The notes: a model not told the origin generated them from the sequence alone. Shown: positions 47,087-56,475, counted from the stretch's first letter. The stretch is 64,000 bases of DNA from Pandoraea communis (GCF_902459745.1 NZ_CABPSJ010000004.1:496001-560000); one strand, 5' to 3'. A program made the numbers and translations.

Positions 47087-47950
47087 CTATACCGTAGCGC
47101 TATCGGGCACGCTGCTATCGCGCCGATGTTGTGCGGCGAGCCTCCGGATTTGCTGCGCGACGTTGCTATCGAGCGGTGTATAGACGATCAGGCCCAGATC
47201 GGGCCGCCCATCGACGGAAAAGGCTGAGTATTCCAGCTCGACGGTTCCCAACACCGGATGCTTGATGTGCTTGATGCTGTGTCCTTCGTTGTAACCCAGC
47301 ACCTCGTTTTCTTGCCATAGCGTGTCGAACTCTGCACTGACACTGCGCAGTTCTGCGACCAGTTCGCCGACTTCCGAGGCAAGTCCCGCACGCGCCGCAT
47401 CCGCGCGGAAGGCGCCCACGACATAGCGGGCGACGCTTAGCCAATCATGCTGCTTCGCCCGCACGTCGGGATTACGGAATAGGAAGTGGAGAATATTGCG
47501 CTCGCCGGGCGGCAAGGTCTGATAGTCCGTCAGAACTACGGCGGCGGCGTGGTTCCAGGCGACGACATCCCAGGTCGCGGTTTTGATGATCGCTGGGCTG
47601 GCATCGAGCGAGTCGAGCAGCCGTTGCAGGCGCGGACTGACACTGTCGATGCGGCTGTAGCGGACTTCGGGCGGCCGTCCGAGCCCCAGCATGAATAAAT
47701 GCTCACGCTCCGTATGCGTGAGCATCAATGCCCCGGAGATCCGGTCCAGCACTTCCGCAGAGGGGGCGCCTCCACGGCCTTGTTCGAGCCACGTGTACCA
47801 CGTCGGGCTGATGCTCGCGCGCTGGGCCACCTCTTCGCGGCGCAGGCCCGGCGTGCGCCTGCGCCCGGTAAAGCCGAAGCTCGCTGGATCGAGTCGGGCG
47901 CGACGGCTTCGCAGGAAGTCGCCGAGCGATTTGGCGGTGTTGACTGACAT
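47087..47950 (-). CDS. XRE-family regulator with MmyB-like ligand domain
   Basis: DNA-binding regulator (287 aa). N-terminal helix-turn-helix LRREEVAQRASISPTWYTWLEQGR (key: RREEVAQRA and SPTWYTWLEQG), preceded by the family opening LGDFLRSRRARLDP. The C-terminal 180 residues form the MmyB-like domain that binds fatty-acid-like ligands in related proteins. Divergently transcribed from an SDR oxidoreductase across 98 nt; such pairs usually mean the regulator represses its neighbour. Confidence 0.9.
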   Translation of the reverse strand: MSVNTAKSLGDFLRSRRARLDPASFGFTGRRRTPGLRREEVAQRASISPTWYTWLEQGRGGAPSAEVLDRISGALMLTHTEREHLFMLGLGRPPEVRYSRIDSVSPRLQRLLDSLDASPAIIKTATWDVVAWNHAAAVVLTDYQTLPPGERNILHFLFRNPDVRAKQHDWLSVARYVVGAFRADAARAGLASEVGELVAELRSVSAEFDTLWQENEVLGYNEGHSIKHIKHPVLGTVELEYSAFSVDGRPDLGLIVYTPLDSNVAQQIRRLAAQHRRDSSVPDSATV

Positions 47951-47965
47951 GGTGAGCCTGTTAGT

Positions 47966-48024
47966 CGCTTTACTATGATGTGATCACTACTTTAACGGGA
48001 TAGCGAATGATCGGATAGTAAGCG
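47966..48024. promoter_or_regulatory. Symmetric divergent promoter/operator region
   Basis: CGCTT-TACTAT (47966-47976) and ATAGTA-AGCG (48015-48024) are inverted copies 38 nt apart, each giving a TACTAT -10-like box on opposite strands. Between them lies the palindrome GTGATCAC (47980-47987). Suits a shared operator for the XRE regulator and the SDR gene. Confidence 0.5.
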
Positions 48025-48048
48025 CCTGATGACCAAGGAGGTTTCACC

Positions 48049-48939
48049 ATGCGTATTTTTCTGACAGGCGCGACCGGTTTCGTCGGTTCGGCGCTCATTC
48101 CAGAACTCATTGCCGCCGGTCACGAGGTGATTGGCCTGACGCGCTCGGACGCGGGAGCCCGCGCCCTCATCGAGGCGGGTGTCGAACCGTACCTTGGCAC
48201 GCTGGAGGAACCCGTGAGCCTGGCGAACGGTGCCGCGAAGGCCGATAGCGTGATCCACACGGCGTTCGATCACGATTTCAGTCGATTCGTCGAGAATTGC
48301 GAGAAGGACAGGCGAGTGATCGCGGCCCTCGGTGCCGCTCTCGCGGGCTCCGGCCGTCCGCTCGTTATCACCTCGGGGGTCGGCATGGGCAGCGGCCAGC
48401 ACGGCGAACCGGCAACGGAAGACGTCTTCAATCTCGCCCATCGCAACCCGCGCATCGCCTCGGAACTTGCGATGCAGGACTTGCTGCAAGACGGTATCAA
48501 CGTGTCAGTGGTGCGACTGCCGCAAGTCCACAATCTCTACCGCCAGGGCCTCGTTACGCCGCTTATTGGCGTGGCCCGTGAAAAAGGCGTCGTTGCCTAT
48601 ATCGAGGATGGCGGCAACCGCTGGTCGGCGGGCCACGTTTCGGATGTCGCGCGTCTCTATCGGCTCGCTGTCGAGGCCGGAGAAAAGGGCGCTCGCTACC
48701 ACGCGGCCGGCGAGGCGGGCGTTACCAGCCGCGACATCGCCGAGTCGCTGGGGCGCGGCCTTGGCCTGCCGGTGACGTCAATCGCTCTGGAGGACGCTGA
48801 CGCGCATTTCGGTTGGTTGTCGATGTTCGTGAGCCTGGACATGCCGGCGTCAAGCGCCTTGACGCAGGCGCGGCTGGGTTGGCATCCGACCGGGCCGACG
48901 CTGATCGCGGATCTCGACGAAGCGCGCTACAACGCTTAA
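48049..48939 (+). CDS. SDR-family NAD(P)-binding oxidoreductase
   Basis: Extended SDR (296 aa) beginning MRIFLTGATGFVGSALIPEL (glycine-rich loop TGATGFVG). The usual YxxxK is not evident; the segment TSGVGMGSGQHGEPATED stands in its place, as in the YwnB/3-beta-HSD-like subgroup annotated as NAD-dependent epimerases. GAGG 8 nt upstream sets the start. Probably the target of the divergent XRE regulator. Substrate unknown. Confidence 0.88.
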   Translation: MRIFLTGATGFVGSALIPELIAAGHEVIGLTRSDAGARALIEAGVEPYLGTLEEPVSLANGAAKADSVIHTAFDHDFSRFVENCEKDRRVIAALGAALAGSGRPLVITSGVGMGSGQHGEPATEDVFNLAHRNPRIASELAMQDLLQDGINVSVVRLPQVHNLYRQGLVTPLIGVAREKGVVAYIEDGGNRWSAGHVSDVARLYRLAVEAGEKGARYHAAGEAGVTSRDIAESLGRGLGLPVTSIALEDADAHFGWLSMFVSLDMPASSALTQARLGWHPTGPTLIADLDEARYNA

Positions 48940-50213
48940 GCGCGGTTTGTTGCGTTCTCCGCGATTCCCTGCACCCGATCCAACGCCGCCAACACATCTT
49001 CCGGGCGAATCTCCCGCGAGCATTCGAATGCCCGCGGGGTGCCCGTGTGCCGTGGGCACCAGTGAAAGTCGTCGTGGTCGTAGCGCAGCGCCGGGTCATG
49101 CCAGCAGCCGGTGCAGACGTCGCGCGCGATCACACGGTACGGTGTGGCGAACTCATTGTGCGGCAGCGTGAAGCCCGAGATCAGCACCGTAGGAGTGCCC
49201 ATCGTCCACGCCAGCCACGCCAGCCCGCTCGACAAGCCGATGAACGCGTTCGCGTGCATCAGCCAGCGCGCGCGCTCGGTCAGCGGCAGATTGCCCGTCG
49301 CATCGATGGCGCCTGCCGGGATCGACTGCCAGAAATCTCCTTTGCCGTGCCGTGCGTTCTGATCGATGCACACCACGTGTACGCCGCGCTCGCGCAGACC
49401 GGCCACGACCGTCTCCCATCCCTGCGGCCGGTTCCAGTACTTGCATTGCGCCGTGCTCTGCACCGCGATGCACACGTACGGCTCGGCCATCGGGCGAGAC
49501 ACGTCCGGCAATGCCGTCTTCGCAGGCGCCTCGGTGTCGTCGACGCCGAGAATGTGTGCCGCCGTACGATGCAACCCGGTCTCGCGGAAGTCGCGCGGCT
49601 GCTGGACGAGTTCGTGATCGTCGAAGAACAGGCCGACGTTGTACGTGGCGTAATACTTGCGCCGCTCGACCTTGTCTTGCGCCACAAAATCCACGTCGGG
49701 ATGGGCGTCGCGAAAGAGCGCCGCTACCGCAGGTGTGACCACACAGGCCAGGCGGCAACCGTGGGTATCGGCGAAACGCAGCGCATAGGGCAGCCAGCCG
49801 AGTACGTCGCCCAGTGCCGCGAGGGGGAACTGCACGAGCACATCCTGACCGCGCGCCTTGTAGCGATGTTCGAAGACCACCACGTCGTTCAGCCAGATCG
49901 TGATGCCATACGGCACAAAGTACTTCGCCGGACTGCGCACGACCCCCGATGATAGCGAGACCTCGATGAGCGTAGTGTCGTCGCGCAAATCGCTGATGCG
50001 CACGCGCCACGGCAGCGGTTGACCGAAGTCGGGAATGACCACGCGCGCACCCTCGTTGAAGTCGAAGCGCAGGCCGGCCGGGCCGACTTGCGTGGGCAGC
50101 AGCGCGGGCGCCAGAAAGATCTGGTGCGGTGAGGGGATAAACGGCGTTACCACCGGGGCGTTGGCGGTGGTCGTCACGTCGGTTTGTGTGGGGGCAGGGA
50201 CGGCATCGTTCAT
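48936..50213 (-). CDS. Autotransporter strand-loop-strand O-heptosyltransferase (TibC/AAH-like)
   Basis: Glycosyltransferase (425 aa) of the BAHT family, which transfers heptose from an ADP-activated donor to serines of self-associating autotransporters in the cytosol. Cysteines C367, C370, C386 and C398 reproduce the iron-finger spacing of TibC; the GT-B core shows IAVQSTAQCKYWNRPQGW and GLSSGLAWLAWTMGTPTVLISGF. N109-D110 falls where the family has its essential Asp. The ATG at 50213 follows the stop-free start MNDAVPAPTQ. It ends 4 nt into the SDR gene on the other strand (convergent overlap). No autotransporter lies in the window. Confidence 0.85.
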   Translation of the reverse strand: MNDAVPAPTQTDVTTTANAPVVTPFIPSPHQIFLAPALLPTQVGPAGLRFDFNEGARVVIPDFGQPLPWRVRISDLRDDTTLIEVSLSSGVVRSPAKYFVPYGITIWLNDVVVFEHRYKARGQDVLVQFPLAALGDVLGWLPYALRFADTHGCRLACVVTPAVAALFRDAHPDVDFVAQDKVERRKYYATYNVGLFFDDHELVQQPRDFRETGLHRTAAHILGVDDTEAPAKTALPDVSRPMAEPYVCIAVQSTAQCKYWNRPQGWETVVAGLRERGVHVVCIDQNARHGKGDFWQSIPAGAIDATGNLPLTERARWLMHANAFIGLSSGLAWLAWTMGTPTVLISGFTLPHNEFATPYRVIARDVCTGCWHDPALRYDHDDFHWCPRHTGTPRAFECSREIRPEDVLAALDRVQGIAENATNRA

Positions 50214-50344
50214 GCACCACACCTTACGCTGTACGTTGCACGATCAATCGCGTGGCAAACGAGCCGAAAGGGGTCTATTTCACGAAATTGCGCGGTATTG
50301 ACGTCAGAAGCCCTTCCAGCGCCCTTCTGCAAGACGAAAAATGC

Positions 50345-51316
50345 TTACGTCCCGCCGGTCATCGCCTGGTATTGCGTGCGCAGCGCCTGCGTGAAGCGCA
50401 GATGCGTTTCGCGAGGGTTTTCGCGACGGGTGAACATCGCCACCGGCGGCAGCGTCCACGTGAGCGACCATGGCACGACGGCCACGCCCGCGACACGCAC
50501 CAGTTCCTCTGCAATGTCGGCGGGCAGCAGCGATACCGCGCGCTCGCTGCTCGCGAGCAATTCGCCCGTCAGGCGCGACGAGAAACTCTCGACGACTGGC
50601 ACCGGCGGCACCACGCCCGCGTGCAGGAACAGGTCGGATAACTGGTCGCGCATGGGCGTATTGGGTGCGCCCATGACCCAGTCCAGTTCGGCCAGTTGCG
50701 ACCATACGGGCGCGCTGCGCCCGAGGCGGGCGGCCAGACGGCGGCTGGCCACCACGCGCGGCATTTGATGATGCAGGACTTCGAACTGCACCTGAGTGAG
50801 GTCGACATTGGCGGCGGCGCGTCCGATCACGACATCGAGCGTGTGATCGCGCAGTTGTGCCATCAGCGCTTCGCTGGTGCCTTCGTGCAGGGTGACGGTC
50901 AGCCGCTGGGGAATCTGGGCGAGCGTTTGCTGAATGGCGGCGGCGAGCGTCTTGCCTGAGATGTAGGGGATCACGCCCACCTGAAGCCTTGCGGCGTGCC
51001 CGGCCATCACCGCCTCGATGTCCCGGGTCAGATGATCCAGATCGTGCACCATCGCCTGCGCATGGGCGAGAACGACCGCGCCCAGCGGCGTCGGTGTCAT
51101 GCCGCGCGGGGTCCGGTCGAACAGCGGGCCGCCGAGCATGCTTTCCAGCTCCGCGAGGGAGCTTGTCACGGCCGGCTGGCTCGTCGCCATATGCTCCGCC
51201 ACCCGGGTGAGCGAGCCGTGCTGCTGAATTTGCAGCAACAGCACGAGATGACGCATCTTGAGCCGGGTCGTCAGCCGCCGAACCGCCTCCCCCGTATCGA
51301 ATGGCATCGCCCCCAT
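50345..51316 (-). CDS. LysR-family transcriptional regulator
   Basis: LTTR (323 aa): N-terminal winged helix with HMATSQPAVTSSLAELESML GG-type recognition helix, then a periplasmic-binding-protein-like effector domain. The HTH begins unusually late (about residue 20). GMTPTPLGAVVLAHAQ ends the DNA-binding part. Divergent from the malic enzyme gene, which is its most likely target, though members with this sequence type (GbpR/ChvE-region like) often regulate sugar or organic acid uptake. Start 51316 or 51307 (second Met). Confidence 0.88.
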   Translation of the reverse strand: MGAMPFDTGEAVRRLTTRLKMRHLVLLLQIQQHGSLTRVAEHMATSQPAVTSSLAELESMLGGPLFDRTPRGMTPTPLGAVVLAHAQAMVHDLDHLTRDIEAVMAGHAARLQVGVIPYISGKTLAAAIQQTLAQIPQRLTVTLHEGTSEALMAQLRDHTLDVVIGRAAANVDLTQVQFEVLHHQMPRVVASRRLAARLGRSAPVWSQLAELDWVMGAPNTPMRDQLSDLFLHAGVVPPVPVVESFSSRLTGELLASSERAVSLLPADIAEELVRVAGVAVVPWSLTWTLPPVAMFTRRENPRETHLRFTQALRTQYQAMTGGT

Positions 51317-51511
51317 CTGTCCTCAATCCCCTGAAACCCCCGATGTTCCGGGCTTATATCGAAAATATGATGCCCCCATAGTAATTCAGAATCGCCCCCC
51401 GCTGGCGGCTGCCTAGAATGGCCTGACACCCGATGCGCCAGGGCGGCAACCGTCTTCAGAACGGTCCGCGGCGCTTGGTATTGCCGAGACATTCACCGAG
51501 GACGACACGCC

Positions 51512-53800
51512 ATGAGCAACAACAACGATCACCAGGCAGCCCTGGAATATCACCAGTTCCCGACGCCGGGCAAGATCTCCGTGACCGCCAGCAAACCGCT
51601 CGTCACGCAACGCGATCTGGCGCTCGCCTACACCCCGGGCGTTGCCATCCCGTGCCAGGAGATCGCTGCCGATCCGGCGCAGTCGTTCAAGTACACGGCG
51701 CGCGGCAACCTGGTCGGTGTGATCACGAACGGCTCGGCCGTGCTCGGTCTGGGCAACATCGGCGCGCTCGCATCCAAGCCGGTGATGGAAGGCAAGGCCG
51801 TCCTCTTCAAGAAATTCGCCGGAATCGATGTGTTCGACATCGAAATCACCGAGAGCGACCCGGACAAGCTCGTCGAGATCATTGCGAGCCTCGAAGCCAC
51901 GTTCGGCGGTATCAACCTCGAAGACATCAAGGCGCCCGAGTGCTTCACCGTCGAGCGCAAGCTGCGCGAACGGATGAAAATCCCCGTCTTCCACGATGAC
52001 CAGCACGGCACCGCCATCACGGTGAGCGCTGCGTTCATCAATGGCCTGAAGGTCGTGGGCAAGGACATTCGCGACGTGAAGGTGGTCACTTCGGGCGCCG
52101 GCGCTGCCGCACTCGCCTGTCTGGACCTGATGGTCGATCTTGGCCTGCCGGTCGAGAACGTCTGGGCGACGGACATCGATGGCGTGGTCTTCGAGGGCCG
52201 TGCCGTGAGCATGGATCCGGACAAGGCCCGTTTCGCGCAGAAGACCGACAAGCGCACGCTCGCGGAAGTGATCGAGGGCGCCGACGTGTTCCTCGGCCTG
52301 TCCGCCGGCGGTGTGCTCAAGCCGGAAATGCTGGGGACGATGGCGTCGCGTCCGCTGATTCTGGCGCTCGCTAATCCGACGCCGGAAATCTTCCCGGAAG
52401 AGGCACGCGCCGCGCGCGAGGACGTGGTGCTTGCCACGGGGCGCTCCGACTTCCCGAATCAGGTCAACAACGTACTTTGCTTCCCGTACATCTTCCGTGG
52501 CGCGCTCGACGTGGGCGCCACCACGATCACGCGCCGCATGGAAATCGCCGCCGTCCACGCCATTGCCGGTCTGGCGCAGGAAGAGCCGAACGACTCCGTG
52601 GCCACCGCGTACGGCGCGTATGACCTGTCGTTCGGGCCGGAATACCTGATTCCGAAGCCGTTCGATTCGCGCCTGATCGTGCGTATCGCCCCGGCCGTGG
52701 CGCGCGCCGCCATGGAAGACGGTGTGGCTACCCGCCCGATCGCCGACTTCGACGCGTACGCCGAGCAGTTGCAGCAGTTCGTGTATCACTCGGGCGCGTT
52801 CATGAAGCCCATCTTCTCGGCGGCCAAGCAACTGGTGCGCGATGGTGGCAAGGCGCGCATCGTGTTCGCGGAAGGCGAGGAAGAGCGCGTGTTGCGTGCG
52901 GTGCAGGTGATTGTCGACGAGAAGCTGGCCCGTCCGATTCTCGTTGGCCGTCCGGAAGTGCTGCTCGCGCGCATCGAGAAGTTCGGTCTGCGTCTGCGTT
53001 TGGGCGAAGACGTCGAAGTCACCAATCCGTACTACGACGAGCGCTTCCATCAGTACTGGACGAACTACTGGGAGCTGCGCTGCCGCGACGGGATCACGAA
53101 GGAAATGGCGCGCGTCGAGATGCGCCGCCGTCTCACGCTGATCGGCGCGATGATGGTGCGTCTGGGCGACGCCGACGGCATGATCTGCGGCACCGTGGGT
53201 GCGTATCACGATCACCTGCGCCTCGTCGACGAAGTGATCGGCAAGCAACCGGGCGCGAACACCTATGCGGCGATGAACATCCTGCTGCTCGACAAGCGCA
53301 CCGTGGCCCTCGTGGACACGCACGTCAACGACGACCCGACGGCCGAGCAGATCGCCGAGTTCACGCTGGCGGCGGCCAAGCAGATGACGTGGCTGAACCT
53401 CAATCCGAAGGTCGCGCTGCTCTCGCGCTCGAATTTCGGCTCGGGCAGTGCGGCGTCGGGCACGAAGATGCGTCGCGTGCTGGAGATGGTCACGGCGCAG
53501 GCGCCGGGGCTGGAGATCGACGGCGAAATGCACGGCGACTGCGCGCTCGACGAAGGACTGCGCAGCCGCATCCTGCCGCATTCGCGTCTGAAGGGCGCGG
53601 CCAACCTGCTGGTGTGCCCGAACGTGGATTCGGGCAACATCGCCTACAACCTGCTCAAGACGGGCGCGGGCAGCAATGTGGCGGTGGGGCCGTTCCTGCT
53701 GGGCGTGGGCGCACCGGTCAACGTGCTCACATCCAGCTCGACAGTGCGACGCATCATCAACATGACGGCGCTCACCGTCATCCAGGCCAATCGTGACTGA
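51512..53800 (+). CDS. maeB: NADP-dependent malic enzyme with phosphotransacetylase-like domain
   Basis: Decarboxylates malate to pyruvate with NADPH formation (762 aa). The N-terminal malic enzyme domain (about 1-425) shows LALAYTPGVAIPC, FHDDQHGTAITVSAAF and SGAGAAALACLDL; the C-terminal phosphotransacetylase-like domain (about 435-762), which is regulatory rather than catalytic in MaeB, contains FAEGEEERVLRAVQ and NFGSGSAASGTKMR. GAGGA precedes the ATG. A TAGAAT at 51414 may be its -10 box. The 3' end overlaps the convergent permease gene by 23 nt. Confidence 0.95.
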   Translation: MSNNNDHQAALEYHQFPTPGKISVTASKPLVTQRDLALAYTPGVAIPCQEIAADPAQSFKYTARGNLVGVITNGSAVLGLGNIGALASKPVMEGKAVLFKKFAGIDVFDIEITESDPDKLVEIIASLEATFGGINLEDIKAPECFTVERKLRERMKIPVFHDDQHGTAITVSAAFINGLKVVGKDIRDVKVVTSGAGAAALACLDLMVDLGLPVENVWATDIDGVVFEGRAVSMDPDKARFAQKTDKRTLAEVIEGADVFLGLSAGGVLKPEMLGTMASRPLILALANPTPEIFPEEARAAREDVVLATGRSDFPNQVNNVLCFPYIFRGALDVGATTITRRMEIAAVHAIAGLAQEEPNDSVATAYGAYDLSFGPEYLIPKPFDSRLIVRIAPAVARAAMEDGVATRPIADFDAYAEQLQQFVYHSGAFMKPIFSAAKQLVRDGGKARIVFAEGEEERVLRAVQVIVDEKLARPILVGRPEVLLARIEKFGLRLRLGEDVEVTNPYYDERFHQYWTNYWELRCRDGITKEMARVEMRRRLTLIGAMMVRLGDADGMICGTVGAYHDHLRLVDEVIGKQPGANTYAAMNILLLDKRTVALVDTHVNDDPTAEQIAEFTLAAAKQMTWLNLNPKVALLSRSNFGSGSAASGTKMRRVLEMVTAQAPGLEIDGEMHGDCALDEGLRSRILPHSRLKGAANLLVCPNVDSGNIAYNLLKTGAGSNVAVGPFLLGVGAPVNVLTSSSTVRRIINMTALTVIQANRD

Positions 53801-54638
53801 AGTCCACACGGCGCTCACGCTCGGGTGACGTTCCCGGCGCGTGGCACCGGTCGCGGCGGCTCAGGCGGTTGAGACCGTTCGTAAGCCCCGGCAGGTTCGG
53901 CAGACGCATCGACGTGATGCGCCGCCAGCCGCGCCGGGGCTTTTCCGTGGTATCTGCCGCCGGTCGCAATGGCTTGCCGAGCCACTTCGTGCAGAGCCAT
54001 TCGAGCGCGCTGCACATCACGAAGTAGATCAGCGCGACGAACGCGAACACCTCGGCCGGATAGACCATCAACCGGCTGTTGACCTGCGTGGCGACGAAGG
54101 ACAATTCCGTCACGCCCACGATGTACGCGAGCGACGTGTCCTTGACCAGCGATACCCACTGATTGACGAATGATGGCGTCATGATGCGCAGCGCCTGCGG
54201 CAGTACGATATGGCGCAGCGTCTGCACGCGCGTGAGCCCGAGCGACATGCCCGCATGCCACTGTGCAGTGCCCACGCCGCGAATGCCCGCGTAGACCGTA
54301 TGCGAGAGGTACGCACCACCGATCAGTGCGAGCGCACAGACGACCGTGGCGAGTCCGGGCACATTCACGTTGAACAGGATCGGCAACAGAAAGTATGTCC
54401 AGAAGATCAGCATCAGTACGGGAATCGCACGGAAGAGGCCGATCACGAACGTGAGCCCCCAGCGGGCCGGGCCGCCGAGCATGGCGAGCGCGATGCCGCC
54501 CGCCAGTCCCAGCACCCCGGAGGCCAGCGCACTGATCGTGGCGAGCACGAGCGTGAGCGCAGCCCCCGAGAGGGGGCCATCGGGAAAGTCGCCCCACAGC
54601 AGATAGGGCAAGTTGTCGAATACGGCGGAGACATTCAT
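53778..54638 (-). CDS. Polar amino-acid ABC transporter permease with extended C-terminus
   Basis: HisM/GltK-type permease (286 aa). About five hydrophobic helices; the EAA-like loop is QWHAGMSLGLTRVQTLRHIVLPQALRIM. After the usual end of the family (EWLCTKWLGKPLR) come about 60 basic, low-complexity residues that run into the 3' end of maeB on the opposite strand. This tail may come from loss of a stop codon. It follows the other permease by 34 nt. With the binding protein it forms an uptake system lacking a local ATPase. Confidence 0.87.
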   Translation of the reverse strand: MNVSAVFDNLPYLLWGDFPDGPLSGAALTLVLATISALASGVLGLAGGIALAMLGGPARWGLTFVIGLFRAIPVLMLIFWTYFLLPILFNVNVPGLATVVCALALIGGAYLSHTVYAGIRGVGTAQWHAGMSLGLTRVQTLRHIVLPQALRIMTPSFVNQWVSLVKDTSLAYIVGVTELSFVATQVNSRLMVYPAEVFAFVALIYFVMCSALEWLCTKWLGKPLRPAADTTEKPRRGWRRITSMRLPNLPGLTNGLNRLSRRDRCHAPGTSPERERRVDFSHDWPG

Positions 54639-54672
54639 GAGGCGCTTCCGGGAGGTTTCTCGGGCGGCTGTC

Positions 54673-55395
54673 TTAGCGCGACGGCGCGCCCGCGTGACGA
54701 TGCGTGGTGGCGATGCTCACCGCCTCGATCAGTGCAATCGCGCCGACGTACAGCAGCGTGGCGATGCCGAACGCCTGAAACGTCTTGAACGTTTCGGCTT
54801 CCACCTGACGCGACGCGTACGACAACTCGGCCAGCCCGATGGCCATCGTCAGCGACGAGTTCTTCACGGCATTCATGTATTGGCCGAAGAGCGGCGGCAT
54901 GGCGATACGCACCGCCTGCGGCAGCACGACGTGACGGAAGACGGCTATGCGGTTGAGTCCCAGGGCAGCGGCGGCTTGTGTTTGCCCGGCGGGCACGCCA
55001 CGGAGTCCGGCGCGAATCTCTTCGCCGATGAACGCCGTCGTGTAGACCGTGAGGCCGATGAACCCGGCGAGCGTCTCTAGCGCCGGCCAGCGAATGTCGA
55101 ACAGCACGAGATGCCAACTGTGGGGTTGCGAGAGCCATAGCACGGCACCGGCCGGCACCAGCGCCGCCACGCCGAAATACCAGAAGAACAGTTGCACCAG
55201 CAGCGGGGTGTTGCGCATGAGCGCGACGAAGGCGAGGGCGGGGCGCGCGAGCAGTGGGCTGCGGGAGTCTCGTGCGAGCGCCAGTCCGAAGCCAAGCCAG
55301 GTGGCGGCGGCGCTCACGGCAATCGCGAGTGCAAGCGTGACGCCGAAGCCCTGGAGCAGCCAGCCGACATATTTCGGGGCGAGCCAGTCGATCAT
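54673..55395 (-). CDS. Polar amino-acid ABC transporter permease
   Basis: GltJ/HisQ-type inner-membrane permease (240 aa) with five or six hydrophobic helices and the coupling loop GQTQAAAALGLNRIAVFRHVVLPQAVR. The ATG at 55395 (MIDWLAPKYVGWLLQG) has GGAAAT upstream; the longer frame to 55470 overlaps the intergenic segment and is not conserved. It partners the following permease; both are downstream of the binding-protein gene. Confidence 0.9.
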   Translation of the reverse strand: MIDWLAPKYVGWLLQGFGVTLALAIAVSAAATWLGFGLALARDSRSPLLARPALAFVALMRNTPLLVQLFFWYFGVAALVPAGAVLWLSQPHSWHLVLFDIRWPALETLAGFIGLTVYTTAFIGEEIRAGLRGVPAGQTQAAAALGLNRIAVFRHVVLPQAVRIAMPPLFGQYMNAVKNSSLTMAIGLAELSYASRQVEAETFKTFQAFGIATLLYVGAIALIEAVSIATTHRHAGAPSR

Positions 55396-55473
55396 GACGG
55401 GATTTCCAATGCGAAACACCGGGGCGCACGAGGTTGCCACCCCGTGCGCCCCGGTGAGGCCAGCGGGCAAGCG

Positions 55474-56319
55474 TCAGGCCTTGTCGCCGATCTTGAACAG
55501 ACGCGGCAGCGGCTGAGCCGTGTTCGGGCCGAACCAGCGGTCGTAAATGTTGGCGGCGGTGCCGTCTTTCTCGAGCCCGCGTAACGTGTCGTTCACAAAC
55601 GCGCTCAGGCGCGCCTCACCCTTGGGAACGCCGACACCCATGTAGTCGTTCGAAATCGTGAACGCCGGGATCTCGTAGTTTTGCTTGTCCGGCACGTTGG
55701 CCAGCAGGCCGACGAGCTTCGGACCATCCTGCGTGATCGCCTGAACCGTGCCGGTGCGCAGTGCGGCGAACGCGAACGGTGTGTCGTCGAATGCCACGAT
55801 CGTCGCTTTCGGGAATTTCTCGCGCAGCGTGATCTCGTTGGTCGTGCCCTTGTCGGCCCCGATGCGCAGCGCGTTCAATTGATCTGGCGAGGACAGCGTG
55901 CCCTTTTTCGCGAGGAACTGCTGACCCGACGAGAAGTACGGAATGCTGAAGTCGATCTGCTTGGCGCGCTCGTCCGTGATGGTGAAGTTCGCCAACACGA
56001 GGTCGACCTTCTTCGACGTGAGGAACGGAATGCGGTTGGCCGGGTTCGTCGGCTGGATTTCGAGTTTCACGCCGAGCTTGTCGGCCAGCGCCTTCGCGTA
56101 GTCGACGTCGAGGCCGACGATCTTGTGCGATTTCGCGTCGACATAGCCGAACGGCGGATTGCTGTCGAACGTGGCGACGCGCAACACGCCGGCCTTCTTG
56201 ATGTCGTCGAGTTTGTCGGCGTGAGCGGTAAGGGGGGCGAGGGCAGCGACCGACAGCAGCGCTGCGGCGAGGGAGAAAGCAGCGCGTTGTGGGCGTGATT
56301 GGCGAATTGGTTTTTGCAT
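55474..56319 (-). CDS. Polar amino-acid ABC transporter, periplasmic binding protein
   Basis: Family 3 solute-binding protein (281 aa), GltI/FliY-like. Signal peptide of about 34 residues (AAALLSVAALAPLTAHA), then the first lobe VLRVATFDSNPPFGYVDAKSHKIVGLDVDYAKAL, with DLVLANFTITDERAKQIDFSIPYF as ligand-site block. Probably binds glutamate, aspartate or a related amino acid; the exact ligand is not predictable. First gene of the three-gene cluster. Confidence 0.9.
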   Translation of the reverse strand: MQKPIRQSRPQRAAFSLAAALLSVAALAPLTAHADKLDDIKKAGVLRVATFDSNPPFGYVDAKSHKIVGLDVDYAKALADKLGVKLEIQPTNPANRIPFLTSKKVDLVLANFTITDERAKQIDFSIPYFSSGQQFLAKKGTLSSPDQLNALRIGADKGTTNEITLREKFPKATIVAFDDTPFAFAALRTGTVQAITQDGPKLVGLLANVPDKQNYEIPAFTISNDYMGVGVPKGEARLSAFVNDTLRGLEKDGTAANIYDRWFGPNTAQPLPRLFKIGDKA

Positions 56320-56475
56320 GGCCTGTTGGGCTCCGTTATGCGTAGATCCGTCTCGGGTCCCGGTCTCGCCAACGCAAATGATGGACAGGCATCGGCGGCG
56401 ACCGGCTGCGGGTAGCAGCGAACGGGGCTTCTACGATAACGGCGCACCCACGTGCGCCCAACCAATCGATTTCTC

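Noticed and set aside
51413-53818. Minus-strand open frame of 801 codons opposite maeB
   Set aside because: Shadow of the malic enzyme gene, which has complete domains on the plus strand.
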